Below, piece by piece: positions 1 to 8,811 of a stretch of DNA of 64,000 bases. Position 1 is the stretch's first letter; every line of letters starts with the position of its first letter. This stretch comes from JAADHX01 sp964569385 (lineage in GTDB: Bacteria; Actinomycetota; Acidimicrobiia; Acidimicrobiales; Poriferisodalaceae). A program made the position numbers and the translations under genes. Location: NCBI GenBank assembly GCA_964569385.1, contig CAZMUM010000023.1, positions 1 through 64,000 on the forward strand. Direction: 5' to 3'. The notes under the pieces were generated by a model. The model was not told the origin of the DNA. It searched no databases and saw only the letters and a list, made by a program, of their open reading frames with translations.

Positions 1-42
1 TTCCTAAACCGTGTGTCGCGTGTTCGATTCACGCCGAGGGCG
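1..42 (+). tRNA. tRNA-Arg (anticodon CCU), 3' part only
   Basis: The first bases fold as the 3' half of a tRNA: an anticodon loop TTCCTAA (CCT at 3-5), anticodon-stem strand 8-12, a five-base variable loop, a T arm whose stem GCGTG/CACGC (18-22, 30-34) encloses TTCGATT, a seven-base acceptor strand CGAGGGC (35-41) and discriminator G42. CCA is not encoded. The acceptor strand implies a 5' end GCCCTCG, which fits bacterial tRNA-Arg(CCU). The 5' half lies outside the window, so the identity rests on the anticodon and the acceptor. Confidence 0.82.
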
Positions 43-81
43 CGCAATGACGTGAGGTCTGGTGTGGCCGAAAACGAAAGT

Positions 82-106
82 GGGCCCCGGCGCGATGCCG
101 AGGCCC
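82..106 (-). terminator. Hairpin terminator candidate
   Basis: GGGCCCCGGC and GCCGAGGCCC pair as nine base pairs with one mismatch around a five-base loop. On the minus strand the hairpin is followed by a T-rich stretch (positions 81-70). It lies 36 bases beyond the stop of the minus-strand exported protein, so it probably ends that transcript. It could also serve the plus-strand tRNA, but no T run follows on that side. Confidence 0.5.
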
Positions 107-141
107 AACTATCGAGTCTGTTCCTAGAAGCCTTGCGGGCG

Positions 142-1698
142 CTAGTTACCGAATGTCATGCTCGCCCTGATCCTGATTGGCACATGTGGCGCCAATGAAC
201 CGGAGCCCTTCCAGCAGGCACTACCGCACCTCGAGGACATCATTAGTGACTGCGTGGCGGTGTCCTTGATCATGAGACGCATCACATCGGGCCCCTTGTC
301 CCATGGGAACGTACCTCCGCCCTTCACCCACCAGTCGTTTGGCGAACCAAGGTCGAGCGTGTGCTTACCAATCTCGTCGGTGTACCCAAACCGCTTCGAA
401 CAAGTCTCATCGAAGCCCCCGGAGAAGTTTCGGCCGTTCTTCCAACGCCACGCACACACCTGGATCTCAATGGGCAGACTTGTCGGCTTGTTCAGAATCT
501 CGAGCTGAAGAAGCACTTTCTTGGCCACAATGTTAGGGCTCCGCCAATTTCCCTGATCGTTGAAGTTCGGCTGGAAGTAGTCTCCCGGACCGGCACTTTG
601 AGTCGTAGGACTCCAGATCGTCACCGCTTTGCCCGCGGGAGGGGTGTTAATTGTTGTGGTCGTTGTCGGTTTCTTCGTGGTGGTCGTCGCCTTCTTGGTG
701 GTAGTCGTCGCCTTTGGCTTCTTCGTGGTGGTTGTCGCTTTCGCCGTAGTCGCCGTAGTCGTAGTTGGCTTTGCAGTGGTGACGGGAGTGGTCGACGTCG
801 TAGTTGATGGTACCGCCGTCGTCGTCGACGTATTTTGGGCGATTGTCACTGGCGGCGACGAGTCGGGATGCACCACACCATCGACGGCATTGCTCGCGCC
901 CGTCTCGGCGACAACCTCACCACCAGGGAACGAGCTGATATCACCTTGCGACGCCAAGAGTGCATAACCACCATCGGCGAGGGCCGCGGCACCGACAATG
1001 TCGGTCCGACCGGTGCCACCAAACGAACCCGCAAAGACGAGTCCGAAGGTGAAGACGCCGCCATCAGCGCCGATCATCGCATAGGACATTCCATCAGGAC
1101 CGACAATGGCATCGATAATCGGGCTCGCAAGGGACGCACCTCCGAGAACTCCAGGTACTGAGCCGCCGAAGTATGCGGTTCCAAATGCAAAGGCACCACC
1201 GTCAGACATGATGATGCGGTACCCGCCAGCATTTACCTGGATAGCAACCGCCGTCGTGGTTATGCCCGGGACAACCTGAGGTACCGACCCGTAAAACTTG
1301 GCTGCACCGAAAGCAAACACGCCACCGTCAGCGCCGAGTAGGTAGTAACCCCCCGGGACCACGGCGATAGCCACGATGTCACGGTCGAGCGAGAAGTTTG
1401 GAATGTGAGCAATGTCGCCATAGTCGGTCGCATCGCCGTGAGTGGTAACAAGACCCGAGGAGTGCGCCACCCAATACCCCTGACCAGAAGCCGTGGCTTC
1501 GATCCCCACAGCGGCGCCGGCTACATCGGAATCGCCGTAGTGGGTGGCGCCTCCGTAATTTGTCACCGTGCCATCCGAGCTAAGTACCCAGCCCGAAGTT
1601 GCGGCATCAGCGGCTTCGGATGGACCGACGATAGCGACGATGGAAGCTAGGAGCAAAACCGCAATAGCAAGCAGGCGTGGAATAACTCGTTGTGACAT
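142..1698 (-). CDS. Secreted protein with beta-propeller-like repeats, Thr/Lys linker and C-terminal domain
   Basis: I place the start at the ATG beginning MSQRVIPRLL, with a GAGG ribosome site seven bases upstream, which gives 518 residues and drops 24 non-signal residues of the longer frame. A Sec signal peptide (about 1-30) ends near SEAADA. Residues about 35-280 are short repeats built on Gly-Tyr/Trp and DGGVFAFG, the same module that is inserted in the giant RHS protein at 41.9-42.6 kb. A Thr-rich linker with TTTTKK units (about 290-370) leads to a C-terminal domain of about 150 residues with four Cys and many Trp that I do not recognise. It probably sits outside the membrane and may bind the wall or a surface ligand; this is inference. 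A hairpin terminator follows the stop. Confidence 0.8.
   Translation of the reverse strand: MSQRVIPRLLAIAVLLLASIVAIVGPSEAADAATSGWVLSSDGTVTNYGGATHYGDSDVAGAAVGIEATASGQGYWVAHSSGLVTTHGDATDYGDIAHIPNFSLDRDIVAIAVVPGGYYLLGADGGVFAFGAAKFYGSVPQVVPGITTTAVAIQVNAGGYRIIMSDGGAFAFGTAYFGGSVPGVLGGASLASPIIDAIVGPDGMSYAMIGADGGVFTFGLVFAGSFGGTGRTDIVGAAALADGGYALLASQGDISSFPGGEVVAETGASNAVDGVVHPDSSPPVTIAQNTSTTTAVPSTTTSTTPVTTAKPTTTTATTAKATTTTKKPKATTTTKKATTTTKKPTTTTTINTPPAGKAVTIWSPTTQSAGPGDYFQPNFNDQGNWRSPNIVAKKVLLQLEILNKPTSLPIEIQVCAWRWKNGRNFSGGFDETCSKRFGYTDEIGKHTLDLGSPNDWWVKGGGTFPWDKGPDVMRLMIKDTATQSLMMSSRCGSACWKGSGSLAPHVPIRIRASMTFGN
648..835. repeat. Low-complexity Thr/Lys codon repeat
   Basis: On the plus strand this reads as reiterated gtngtngtcgtc and ttcttcgtggtgg units. 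On the coding minus strand it is the ACC/ACG/ACA-rich linker (TTTTKKP, TTTTKKA) of the exported protein. Near-identical units make it prone to slippage, so the linker length may vary between strains. Confidence 0.75.
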
Positions 1699-1851
1699 TA
1701 AGAGACCTCGGTAACGCGGAGAGTGCGAACACGTTCTACCACAAGCCGTACAAAGAACTCCAGCAAACAATCGATCGAGCCGGATTCGGTAGCGGTATCA
1801 ACGCGCGGGAAACGCTAGTCGGACCCGAACACTTTCGCGCCGCGCCCCGCA

Positions 1852-2325
1852 TCAGGGTTCAAAAACAGAGACGGGCGTTGTGCCAATCGTGAGATCTGGT
1901 GACGGATCAAACACCGACACGGGGGTGGTGCCTATGGTCGGGTTAGGAGGCGACGAACCCGATTCACCAGCCGTCGCGGCCGTAGTCGATGTCGGCGGGT
2001 TGGGCTCAGCGATGCTGACCGTCACCGAGGGTTCGGTTGAGACAACCGAAGCCACCGTCGAGGGTGGCGGAGTTGACGACGGACTGACTACAACTGTCAA
2101 CCCCTCGGTGGTCTCGGGGCCAGTGTTAGTTGGAACAGTGCTAGTCGGTTCGACTGCCTCAGATGTTACGGGCGGTTGAGGTTCGTCGCTTCGGGCTGCG
2201 TTCGTGACAAGAACGGCCAAGATCGACGCGGCGACGATGGCTATCGCCAGAGCGCCAACGAGCGACGATCCAGCTAGGCCGGATTCGTTGACCGCGGGCG
2301 GACCCGACTCGTTATCGATCGTCAT
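1852..2325 (-). CDS. Single-pass membrane protein with Ser/Thr/Pro-rich outer tail
   Basis: The 157 residues comprise a short acidic N-terminus, one hydrophobic helix (about 22-43, GALAIAIVAASILAVLV) and a long Thr/Ser/Pro/Glu tail. The tail ends in a near-perfect internal duplication of TIGTTPVSVF separated by a few residues. No catalytic motif is visible. The architecture matches small surface or stalk proteins, and three neighbours (142-1698, 2415-2753, 8080-8745) have the same style. It is divergent from the 2415 gene with 89 bases between them, which must hold both promoters. Function unknown. Confidence 0.62.
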   Translation of the reverse strand: MTIDNESGPPAVNESGLAGSSLVGALAIAIVAASILAVLVTNAARSDEPQPPVTSEAVEPTSTVPTNTGPETTEGLTVVVSPSSTPPPSTVASVVSTEPSVTVSIAEPNPPTSTTAATAGESGSSPPNPTIGTTPVSVFDPSPDLTIGTTPVSVFEP

Positions 2326-2414
2326 TGGTTCGTCGCACTTCCTGCCCGTGACCAGCAGAATCGCACAGTGGACGACTAAACACCAGGGTCGGCGACCGCG
2401 GCTAGCGTTGTGGT

Positions 2415-2753
2415 GTGCATCCTCAACTCTGGTTAGCTCGATCTGTACTGGTCGCCATGGTTGTCATCGCCGGTCTAGTCGGCGCGACCGACGCCGCGTC
2501 CCAAACCGAACCCGTCAACCAGCCCGAAACAGAAACAGAAACAACCGTTACGACGCCGTCAGGTTCGGGAGGCATCGGCTCCATCCTCGGGCCTCGACCC
2601 GGCGAGGGCGTCGAACCTAAGGTCTCTGGCGATCGCGGTGGTAGCTCACAACTTCTACTCTTCGGAGCGCTTGCAGGTGGGATAGCCGCAATCTTCCTTC
2701 TCGCGAGACGAGACATGAACAAGAGTCGGAAGCGCGCATCACACCGGCTCTAG
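2415..2753 (+). CDS. Small exported protein with C-terminal membrane anchor
   Basis: The 112 residues start with MHPQLWLARS and a signal peptide ending near ATDAAS. A Glu/Thr-rich stretch and a Gly/Pro segment follow, then a C-terminal helix (about 80-97, LLLFGALAGGIAAIFLL) and a basic tail RRDMNKSRKR. This looks like a sortase substrate, but no LPXTG is present, so the helix itself is probably the anchor. Its 3' end overlaps the 3' end of the convergent SbcC-like gene by 15 bases. I do not recognise a family. Confidence 0.6.
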   Translation: MHPQLWLARSVLVAMVVIAGLVGATDAASQTEPVNQPETETETTVTTPSGSGGIGSILGPRPGEGVEPKVSGDRGGSSQLLLFGALAGGIAAIFLLARRDMNKSRKRASHRL

Positions 2754-5495
2754 CTCCACTAGGTGATCGCGATCGGTGAGGTTACTTTTAGCCCACTCGA
2801 GTACGTGTTGTTCCTGCGTAAAGATCACGATCTGTGTATCGAGCGAAGCGTCGCGCAGAACCGCCAACAGAGCTTCGGTTCGTTCCTGGTCGGCGTGGAC
2901 GGTCGAGTCGTCGATGATGATGGGGCAGCTCTCGATCGGATTGGTGAGAATCTTGGCCATCGCAATTCGCAACAGTAGGTAGATCTGTTCGGTGGTTCCG
3001 TGAGACAGAGCGCCAGCGTCGCGAAAGCGGCCAGCCGCATCGGTGACTTTCACCGACAACGACTCGGGGTCGACCATCGCTTCGACGTAGCGGCCAGAAG
3101 TAACGATCGGCAGAACAGCTGAGACCTCGGCCGCCAGCCGCGGCGCGACTACACGAAAGGCTTGCTCCTCAGCGAGACCAAGGTGCTCGCTGGTGCGGTC
3201 AAGAACAACCGCGAGCCTTTGTACTCGCTCAAGCTCGCGTTCGGCTTGGGCTAACGCGGCCTCCGTGCTTGGAACATCGACCTCAGCGGCATCGATCATT
3301 TCGAGACGACCCACCATGGCGGCTTCGGTTTGTGCGGCCTGCGAAAGTAGCAACGCGGCGCGATCACGCTGAACCGCGTCGGCCACTGGGCCATCGTCGT
3401 TCGAGCCGAGCGCGGCGACTGCGGTCTCGCCCTGACTGAGCACCTCGTCGATGCTGCTGCCTTCGGTGATGGCGTCTACTCGCGATGAGATTCGGGCGTG
3501 TTCGACTTGGATACGTCGGGCAGCTCGACCCGATTCGAGCAGAACCTCGGCTTGGCTGACCACCGAAGCATCGTCGTCTTGGCTTGACGGTGAGCTGGCG
3601 TCGACGCCTACCTTTGCGGATCGGTGACCATCGACTACGGCGCGTAGTTCCGAGAGAATGCGTTCCTGCGATTGGGCCCGCTCGATCATGCGTTGTTCGG
3701 TCTCGATGTTGTGTCTAAGGCGTTGGGCCAAGATTTCGATGCCACGTCGCTGTTCGGCGACTAGAGCCGCCTCGGTCACGTCGTCAAGGTAACTCCCAAG
3801 CGCCTGGTCGACAGCCTCAGAGTCGGGTGACCCGGAGCTGGTGTCGATGGCTACCCCACGTTGGACCAACGCGTCGGCGAGGCCGTCTTGGCACAGTTGA
3901 ACCTCGCGATGGTGATATTTCTGCTCGAGAACCAGCCTGGCGCGGTTGGCGTCGGCAACGGCGCGAGCCTCGACCAACTCTCGGATCTGGTCGAGGTCGA
4001 ACGGTAGGCCTCGCTTGGATAGGAACTCCACCGCGGCCCGAGCCTGAGCCCGATGAGCCTCAAGGGCTTGTTTGTGGCCGCGAAGTCGAGCCTCAAGCTC
4101 GGCGACGGGTACTTCGTTGAGCTGACGCGACCACCAGAAGACACCGAACCCTACGACGCTGAGTGCAGCCACCCCGGCAGCAACACTTAGCAGCCCAGCG
4201 AGGCCAAGCGCTACGGATACCAAAAGAGCCCCACCGCCTACGATTCTTGCGACGGCCCCGATACGCAGCTGTTGATGCCGAGCGGCGGCTGAGGCTCGCG
4301 CCGCATCCAGCTCGAGAGTGATGCCCTCGTCTGCTGGGCCGGGAGCCTGCGCGAGGCTGGCCAGACGGTGAGCCTCACGCAGAACGTCAAGTTCGGGGCC
4401 CGAGAAATCCGACGGTGAGCTCGACAGGACCGTTGCAGCGCATGCGCTCTCTAACGCTGAATGAGCTTCGCGAACGGGCTCCGCAATAGTCACATCGCCT
4501 GCCGGTTGATCTGGAATGAGGTCTAGCTCTTGGCGGAGTGCGGCAATCTCGGCTCGAACAGCCCCGACCTCGCGAGATGGTTCGGCTGATGAACTTGACG
4601 TCAGCGTTGACCATTGGGCGAGTAGGCGTTCGAGCTGGTCGAGTTCTGTAGAGGACACGACTGAGTCGGTGGTAGCCGGCAATCCAGCAAGCAACTCTGT
4701 GAGCTGTTGGCTACGCCTCACTTCCTCGCGATGCCGACCTCGTTGAACGGAAACTTCGACGTCGGTGAGGGCCTGTTGGGCGGCGCCGGTAGCGGCACGC
4801 GTCGATTCGCGCTCGACCACCAGGGTTAGATATTCCTGTTGTCGGCGCTGAACAAGGCCAAGCTTCGACTCTGCCACGGTTACGGCTTCGTTTGCCAGCC
4901 GCAAGGGTTTCACTGCATTAGCGCGATCCTGGCCGACGTTGTCCTTTCGGAAGTTACTTAACGCCAGGAGGGCATCGCTAGCGGTGACATCGCCGCCAAG
5001 AGTGGAGGCCGCCTGCTGAAGCAGATGTTTCAACCCGTCGGGCGAGGCGGTGACTGCGGCAATCTCGGCCTGACGAATACAAGCTGTACTCAAGAACGTG
5101 GTGCGGTCGAGACCCAACCAGAGTGCGCCGTCGGGAGACCCTTCGTGCATGATCTCGTCGTCGACAGCGCGGCCCAAGGTGACATCGAGAACGTCACTTT
5201 GCCGGTTAGCAAGGTCGCGAGAGATCGATACGTGCCGTCCATCATCGAGATCAATGTCGGCCGAAACCGCCCAGCAGTCGCCATCCCATGGCTGGTGTCG
5301 TGCCCGAAAGTCCTCGTCGGCAACAGACCGGCCTGAGCGTCGGCGACGGCCGCACAAAGCCGCGTACATGGCTGAATGCCATGATGACTTAGCGGCTTCG
5401 TTGGGCCCCCAAACAATGGTGAGACCTTCGCCAAACTCGAGTTCGGCATCGGTCAATGGACCAAATGCCTTGGCATTGACGCGACGGAACTTCAT
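2739..5495 (-). CDS. SbcC/Rad50/YhaN-like SMC-type ATPase
   Basis: The 918-residue protein has a split ABC ATPase head around long coiled coils. The N-terminal P-loop is GPNEAAKSS (30-38), with Ala where the family usually has the Gly before Lys. Near the C-terminus are the signature LSHGTTEQ (about 828-835) and Walker B IIIDDSTVHAD (about 855-866). In the middle (about 415-455) are two hydrophobic helices separated by a short turn, a feature I associate with YhaN, suggesting a membrane-tethered coiled coil in place of a zinc hook; no CxxC hook is seen. It starts inside the stop of the upstream phosphoesterase (ATGA overlap), so the two are co-translated and should form a DNA-end-processing complex. 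Which of SbcC or YhaN it best matches needs a search. Confidence 0.85.
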   Translation of the reverse strand: MKFRRVNAKAFGPLTDAELEFGEGLTIVWGPNEAAKSSWHSAMYAALCGRRRRSGRSVADEDFRARHQPWDGDCWAVSADIDLDDGRHVSISRDLANRQSDVLDVTLGRAVDDEIMHEGSPDGALWLGLDRTTFLSTACIRQAEIAAVTASPDGLKHLLQQAASTLGGDVTASDALLALSNFRKDNVGQDRANAVKPLRLANEAVTVAESKLGLVQRRQQEYLTLVVERESTRAATGAAQQALTDVEVSVQRGRHREEVRRSQQLTELLAGLPATTDSVVSSTELDQLERLLAQWSTLTSSSSAEPSREVGAVRAEIAALRQELDLIPDQPAGDVTIAEPVREAHSALESACAATVLSSSPSDFSGPELDVLREAHRLASLAQAPGPADEGITLELDAARASAAARHQQLRIGAVARIVGGGALLVSVALGLAGLLSVAAGVAALSVVGFGVFWWSRQLNEVPVAELEARLRGHKQALEAHRAQARAAVEFLSKRGLPFDLDQIRELVEARAVADANRARLVLEQKYHHREVQLCQDGLADALVQRGVAIDTSSGSPDSEAVDQALGSYLDDVTEAALVAEQRRGIEILAQRLRHNIETEQRMIERAQSQERILSELRAVVDGHRSAKVGVDASSPSSQDDDASVVSQAEVLLESGRAARRIQVEHARISSRVDAITEGSSIDEVLSQGETAVAALGSNDDGPVADAVQRDRAALLLSQAAQTEAAMVGRLEMIDAAEVDVPSTEAALAQAERELERVQRLAVVLDRTSEHLGLAEEQAFRVVAPRLAAEVSAVLPIVTSGRYVEAMVDPESLSVKVTDAAGRFRDAGALSHGTTEQIYLLLRIAMAKILTNPIESCPIIIDDSTVHADQERTEALLAVLRDASLDTQIVIFTQEQHVLEWAKSNLTDRDHLVELEPV

Positions 5496-6811
5496 CGGGC
5501 TACATCCAAGTCGTCGCGACCAACGAGTGCTCGTAGGCCCGTACTGATGACATCGCGACGAAGGTCGTCGTCGAGTTGATCGTCGGACAGGACCGACCTG
5601 ACGAATTCGCCCCGAACGCTCGACTCGTTACCTACTAGATCGAGGTCGTAGCCAACGAACAGCTTCTTGCGCCGCACAACCGAATGATCGACCGAATCAG
5701 CTACCGCTGCGGCAAGGTCACTGTCGACAAGGGTTACGCCCGGCGCGAGTTCGCCGGTGACCGTGATCCTGAGCAGACCTGTGAGCCCGTGCGATTCGCG
5801 CCGTAGCTGTGACACGATGGCCGAAGCGTCGGCGCAGCCAGTTACGTCGAGGCTTAGATCGGTCATCGGTCTGGCCGAGACTCGATGCCATTGTCGGTGA
5901 ACCCGGCCATCGAGGCCAATGTCGAGAACCACGGCACCGCCGTCGCCAGGCTCGCCGAACGCGAGGGCAACCGGGTTACCTGGATAGGTGTGGTGGGTAC
6001 CCTCGCGGCGCCGGTGAAAGTGACCGACCACAGCATGGTCGAGACCGACCTCGGGAATCAGCGCCGCCTCGAACGGCGCATGTGGTTGTTTTGATCGGCC
6101 GGCCTCATCGCGACCCTCGTAGTGCATCCCAGACACTTCGGATCCGTGGAACAGCCCAAGATTTACCCCTGGGCCTGACACCTTGGCGTTGTCGAGGAAC
6201 CCGGCGGTACCGGCGGGGCGATGATGCGCGGCACCCCACACCGAGAGCCCGCCGCCGACCTCGAAACGCTCTAGTTGTTGACCATCGAAGATGTGAACGT
6301 GATCGTCCCAGCTGGCCGTGGCCCACACACTCGATGGTGCCAACCAGTCGTGATTACCTGGAGACACCAGAACTGGCACTTCGGCGCCGTTGAGCACCCG
6401 TTCGAGAAATGCCGCGGTATCTGGATTAAGGCGTTCGTGTTCATATAGGTCGCTGGCGAGGAGCAATGCGTCGGCGCCGACCTCGGCCGCCAAGTCGACG
6501 GCCGCCACAAGGGCGTCGCGAAGATCTAGCCGTCTGAGGCGCCCAACTGCGTCCGGGGCCCAGGCAAAGGGGGTGTCGAGGTGCAGGTCGGCCAGCGCGA
6601 CAACGCGCCAGGTGCCTCGAGGTGCTGCCGATTGAGCCTCGTGGGCAACGTCTGGGGTAGGTCGTGGCTCTAGTGGCGTGCCGAGAAGAACGCCAAACGA
6701 CATCTGATCGGGGTGGACAATGATCTCGTCGGGGCCTGAGGATCCGACATTGGCCGGACCGCGACAGTTGGTCGGCGATCCGGCGCCGTTTCGCTGTTCT
6801 TCGAAAGCCAC
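5492..6811 (-). CDS. SbcD/YhaO-like metallophosphoesterase (DNA exonuclease subunit)
   Basis: The 439 residues contain the calcineurin-like metal-site blocks in order: ADLHLD (about 73-78), ASDLYEHE in place of the usual GDxxD/E, GNHDW, LFHGSE and VVGHFHRR. The first 65 residues are Ser/Pro-rich and lack the fold, so translation may really begin nearer residue 37 (MSFGVLL) or later; the start is uncertain. The C-terminal 120 residues resemble the capping domain of SbcD-type nucleases. Its stop overlaps the ATPase start, so the pair forms an operon. The family cuts DNA ends and hairpins with Mn2+, driven by the SMC partner. Confidence 0.82.
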   Translation of the reverse strand: MAFEEQRNGAGSPTNCRGPANVGSSGPDEIIVHPDQMSFGVLLGTPLEPRPTPDVAHEAQSAAPRGTWRVVALADLHLDTPFAWAPDAVGRLRRLDLRDALVAAVDLAAEVGADALLLASDLYEHERLNPDTAAFLERVLNGAEVPVLVSPGNHDWLAPSSVWATASWDDHVHIFDGQQLERFEVGGGLSVWGAAHHRPAGTAGFLDNAKVSGPGVNLGLFHGSEVSGMHYEGRDEAGRSKQPHAPFEAALIPEVGLDHAVVGHFHRRREGTHHTYPGNPVALAFGEPGDGGAVVLDIGLDGRVHRQWHRVSARPMTDLSLDVTGCADASAIVSQLRRESHGLTGLLRITVTGELAPGVTLVDSDLAAAVADSVDHSVVRRKKLFVGYDLDLVGNESSVRGEFVRSVLSDDQLDDDLRRDVISTGLRALVGRDDLDVAR

Positions 6812-6870
6812 ACCGGCAACGTACCTAGGGGGTGGGACATCGATGGTGATGGTCGACCCGTTTCTTGTCG

Positions 6871-8073
6871 CTATCCCCCAGCGCCGAGGAGTTCGCCAAG
6901 CTCAACAGTTGCGGTTTGGTTGCTGCCCTCGCGTCGAAACCCAAGTGTGACCGTGGCTCCAGTAGCAGCAGCGCGCACCTTGGCAACCAGATCGCCCGAT
7001 GAAGCGACCGGTTGGCCGTTGAAGCTCGTAATGACGTCGCCGACATCAAGACCAGCCCGCTCGGCTCCTTCACCTGGGGCGAGTGATGTAACCACAGCTC
7101 CCTCTTCGACATCAATCCCGAACTCTTCTTGAGCATCGTCGTCGAGATCGCCCACATCGACGACAGCTACTCCCAACAGAGGCCGAGTCGGGACAATTCC
7201 TTGGACCAAGAGTTCGATCACCGGTCTGGCGTGATCAATTGCGATAGCAAACCCAATTCCTTCAGCGTCGCCGGCGATCGCAGTCGAGATGCCAATTACC
7301 CGTCCGTTTCGGTCGACAAGGGGCCCGCCAGAGTTACCTGGATTGATAGCGGCGTCGGTCTGCATAACGTTGGTGAGTCGAGCAGTCTCGGTAGGCACAA
7401 CACGATCGAGGGCCGAGATGATCCCGATCGTTACTGTCGGTCCGCCGGCGAGGCCGAGGGCGTTACCGATCGCGAGAACTGGGTCGCCAACCTCACGGTT
7501 GCCACTTTGTCCGAGGGTCGCGACGGGCAGTTCGTCGTCGACTTCGATCTTCAGCACAGCGAGATCACGCGTCGGGTCTGCACCGAGCAACGTCGCATCC
7601 AGGCGACGACCATCACCAAGCGTTACTTCGATCGTCTGTGCGTTCTCGACAACGTGTGCGTTGGTGACGATTGCGCCGTCCGACGTGATGATAAAACCGG
7701 TACCTGCCCCGACGTTGTCGGTGCCAGCGAGTTCGATAGATATCCGAACTACCGCAGGCTCAATCTGTTCGAGCACACCTTGGACATCGAGTCGTTCTTG
7801 GCCTGGAGCCAACTTTCGTTCGAACGCAATGGCAATCGAGGAAGCCACCACTGCCGCCACTAACGCGCCAGCAAGGGCGCCCTGGAAGAACCGACGAAAC
7901 CCAAGTGTCGATTCAGCGGGCCCGGCGGAACCGCCGGTCTCGCTGTGGTGGGAGTCAGGCTCATCAGCGAGGATCGTGACTTCGTCGCTCAGAACAGACA
8001 CAAAGGCTGCTTCTTTGCCTGTGTCACGAGTGGGAGGAGCGTCACCAGTGGGAGGTTTGTCGTCGTGAACCAT
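6871..8073 (-). CDS. Membrane-anchored HtrA/DegP-like serine protease with PDZ domain
   Basis: The 400-residue protein has an acidic cytoplasmic N-terminus (1-62), one membrane helix (about 63-86), a trypsin-like domain and one PDZ domain (about 300-395). The triad is visible: His in IVTNAHVV (about 140), Asp in DPTRDLAVLKI (about 170) and Ser in NPGNSGGPLV (about 247). The PDZ domain carries the carboxylate-binding start LLGVAVV. The family degrades misfolded or signalling proteins outside the membrane. It follows the 8080 gene by six bases, so that surface protein may be its partner or substrate. Confidence 0.92.
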   Translation of the reverse strand: MVHDDKPPTGDAPPTRDTGKEAAFVSVLSDEVTILADEPDSHHSETGGSAGPAESTLGFRRFFQGALAGALVAAVVASSIAIAFERKLAPGQERLDVQGVLEQIEPAVVRISIELAGTDNVGAGTGFIITSDGAIVTNAHVVENAQTIEVTLGDGRRLDATLLGADPTRDLAVLKIEVDDELPVATLGQSGNREVGDPVLAIGNALGLAGGPTVTIGIISALDRVVPTETARLTNVMQTDAAINPGNSGGPLVDRNGRVIGISTAIAGDAEGIGFAIAIDHARPVIELLVQGIVPTRPLLGVAVVDVGDLDDDAQEEFGIDVEEGAVVTSLAPGEGAERAGLDVGDVITSFNGQPVASSGDLVAKVRAAATGATVTLGFRREGSNQTATVELGELLGAGG

Positions 8074-8079
8074 CTGCGT

Positions 8080-8745
8080 TCAGCGGCGAAGGCGCAGTAG
8101 CACCAGCGCAAACACCATTACGCCGAAGTTGGCCGCGATCAGCAACATCCAGGGCACGGAGTTAACGTCGCGGGTGCCTATCTGCGCTGTCAACTCAGGG
8201 CCCGAAACCGTTGAGCCTCGTGCGGTACCCCTAAGTTCGGGAGCCGCTAGTAGTACGGCGCCACCTTGAAGAGCTTGATCGGATGCAGTCACTGAAGCAT
8301 TCTCGCCGATAGAACCAGTCGACGTGGGATTACCCGACTGCGGCTGCGTCGAGGTCGAGGTCGACGTCGACGGCGAGGAGGTAACGCCCGTGGGTTGGTC
8401 GACCAATGGGCCCTGTGTGGTGGCCGTCGACGGTGGAGTCTGTGTTGGCGACGACGTAGGTGCAGGTGACGCGACCGGTGGACTAGTGGTTGGTGCGGCT
8501 GATCCGGCGGTAGTGACCTCGGTCGGGACCTCAGGCGGTTCGAAAACTTCGACCAGTTCGCCGGGGGCAGTAAACACAACCCCATCGTCGACCGGCGCCT
8601 CAATCGGTGTTTCGTCGGCCGAAGCACCATCGGCGCCAAACAGACCGCTGTTTCGCGGGCCAATCATCGCCACTGCGCCAAGCAGAGCCAATCCTCCGGC
8701 AAGGGCAGCGAACATCTTCGGATGTCGTACTTTGGTCTCGACCAC
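8080..8745 (-). CDS. Exported Pro/Thr/Ser-rich protein with C-terminal membrane anchor
   Basis: The 221 residues begin with a basic segment and a hydrophobic helix (about 12-28, ALAGGLALLGAVAMIG), then an acidic section with FEPPEVPTE, then a Thr/Ser/Pro-rich stalk (about 85-145). They end in a transmembrane helix and RLRR (about 198-221). No LPXTG motif is present. It lies six bases upstream of the htrA-like gene on the same strand and is almost certainly co-transcribed with it. No known domain is recognised. The composition suggests a glycosylatable surface stalk anchored at both ends. Confidence 0.68.
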   Translation of the reverse strand: MVETKVRHPKMFAALAGGLALLGAVAMIGPRNSGLFGADGASADETPIEAPVDDGVVFTAPGELVEVFEPPEVPTEVTTAGSAAPTTSPPVASPAPTSSPTQTPPSTATTQGPLVDQPTGVTSSPSTSTSTSTQPQSGNPTSTGSIGENASVTASDQALQGGAVLLAAPELRGTARGSTVSGPELTAQIGTRDVNSVPWMLLIAANFGVMVFALVLLRLRR

Positions 8746-8811
8746 ATGGTTCCATCGGAACGATGCAGCCGCGATTCAAGTTCAAACCGGTCCAAGTTTT
8801 GTCGGATCTGA

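Noticed and set aside
2415..2753. LPXTG sortase signal in the C-terminally anchored protein
   Set aside because: The segment before the helix reads ILGPRPGEG and SGDRGGSS; no LPXTG or variant is found.
7129..8068. Long plus-strand frames opposite the HtrA-like protease
   Set aside because: Antisense shadows; the minus strand carries a full catalytic triad and PDZ domain.
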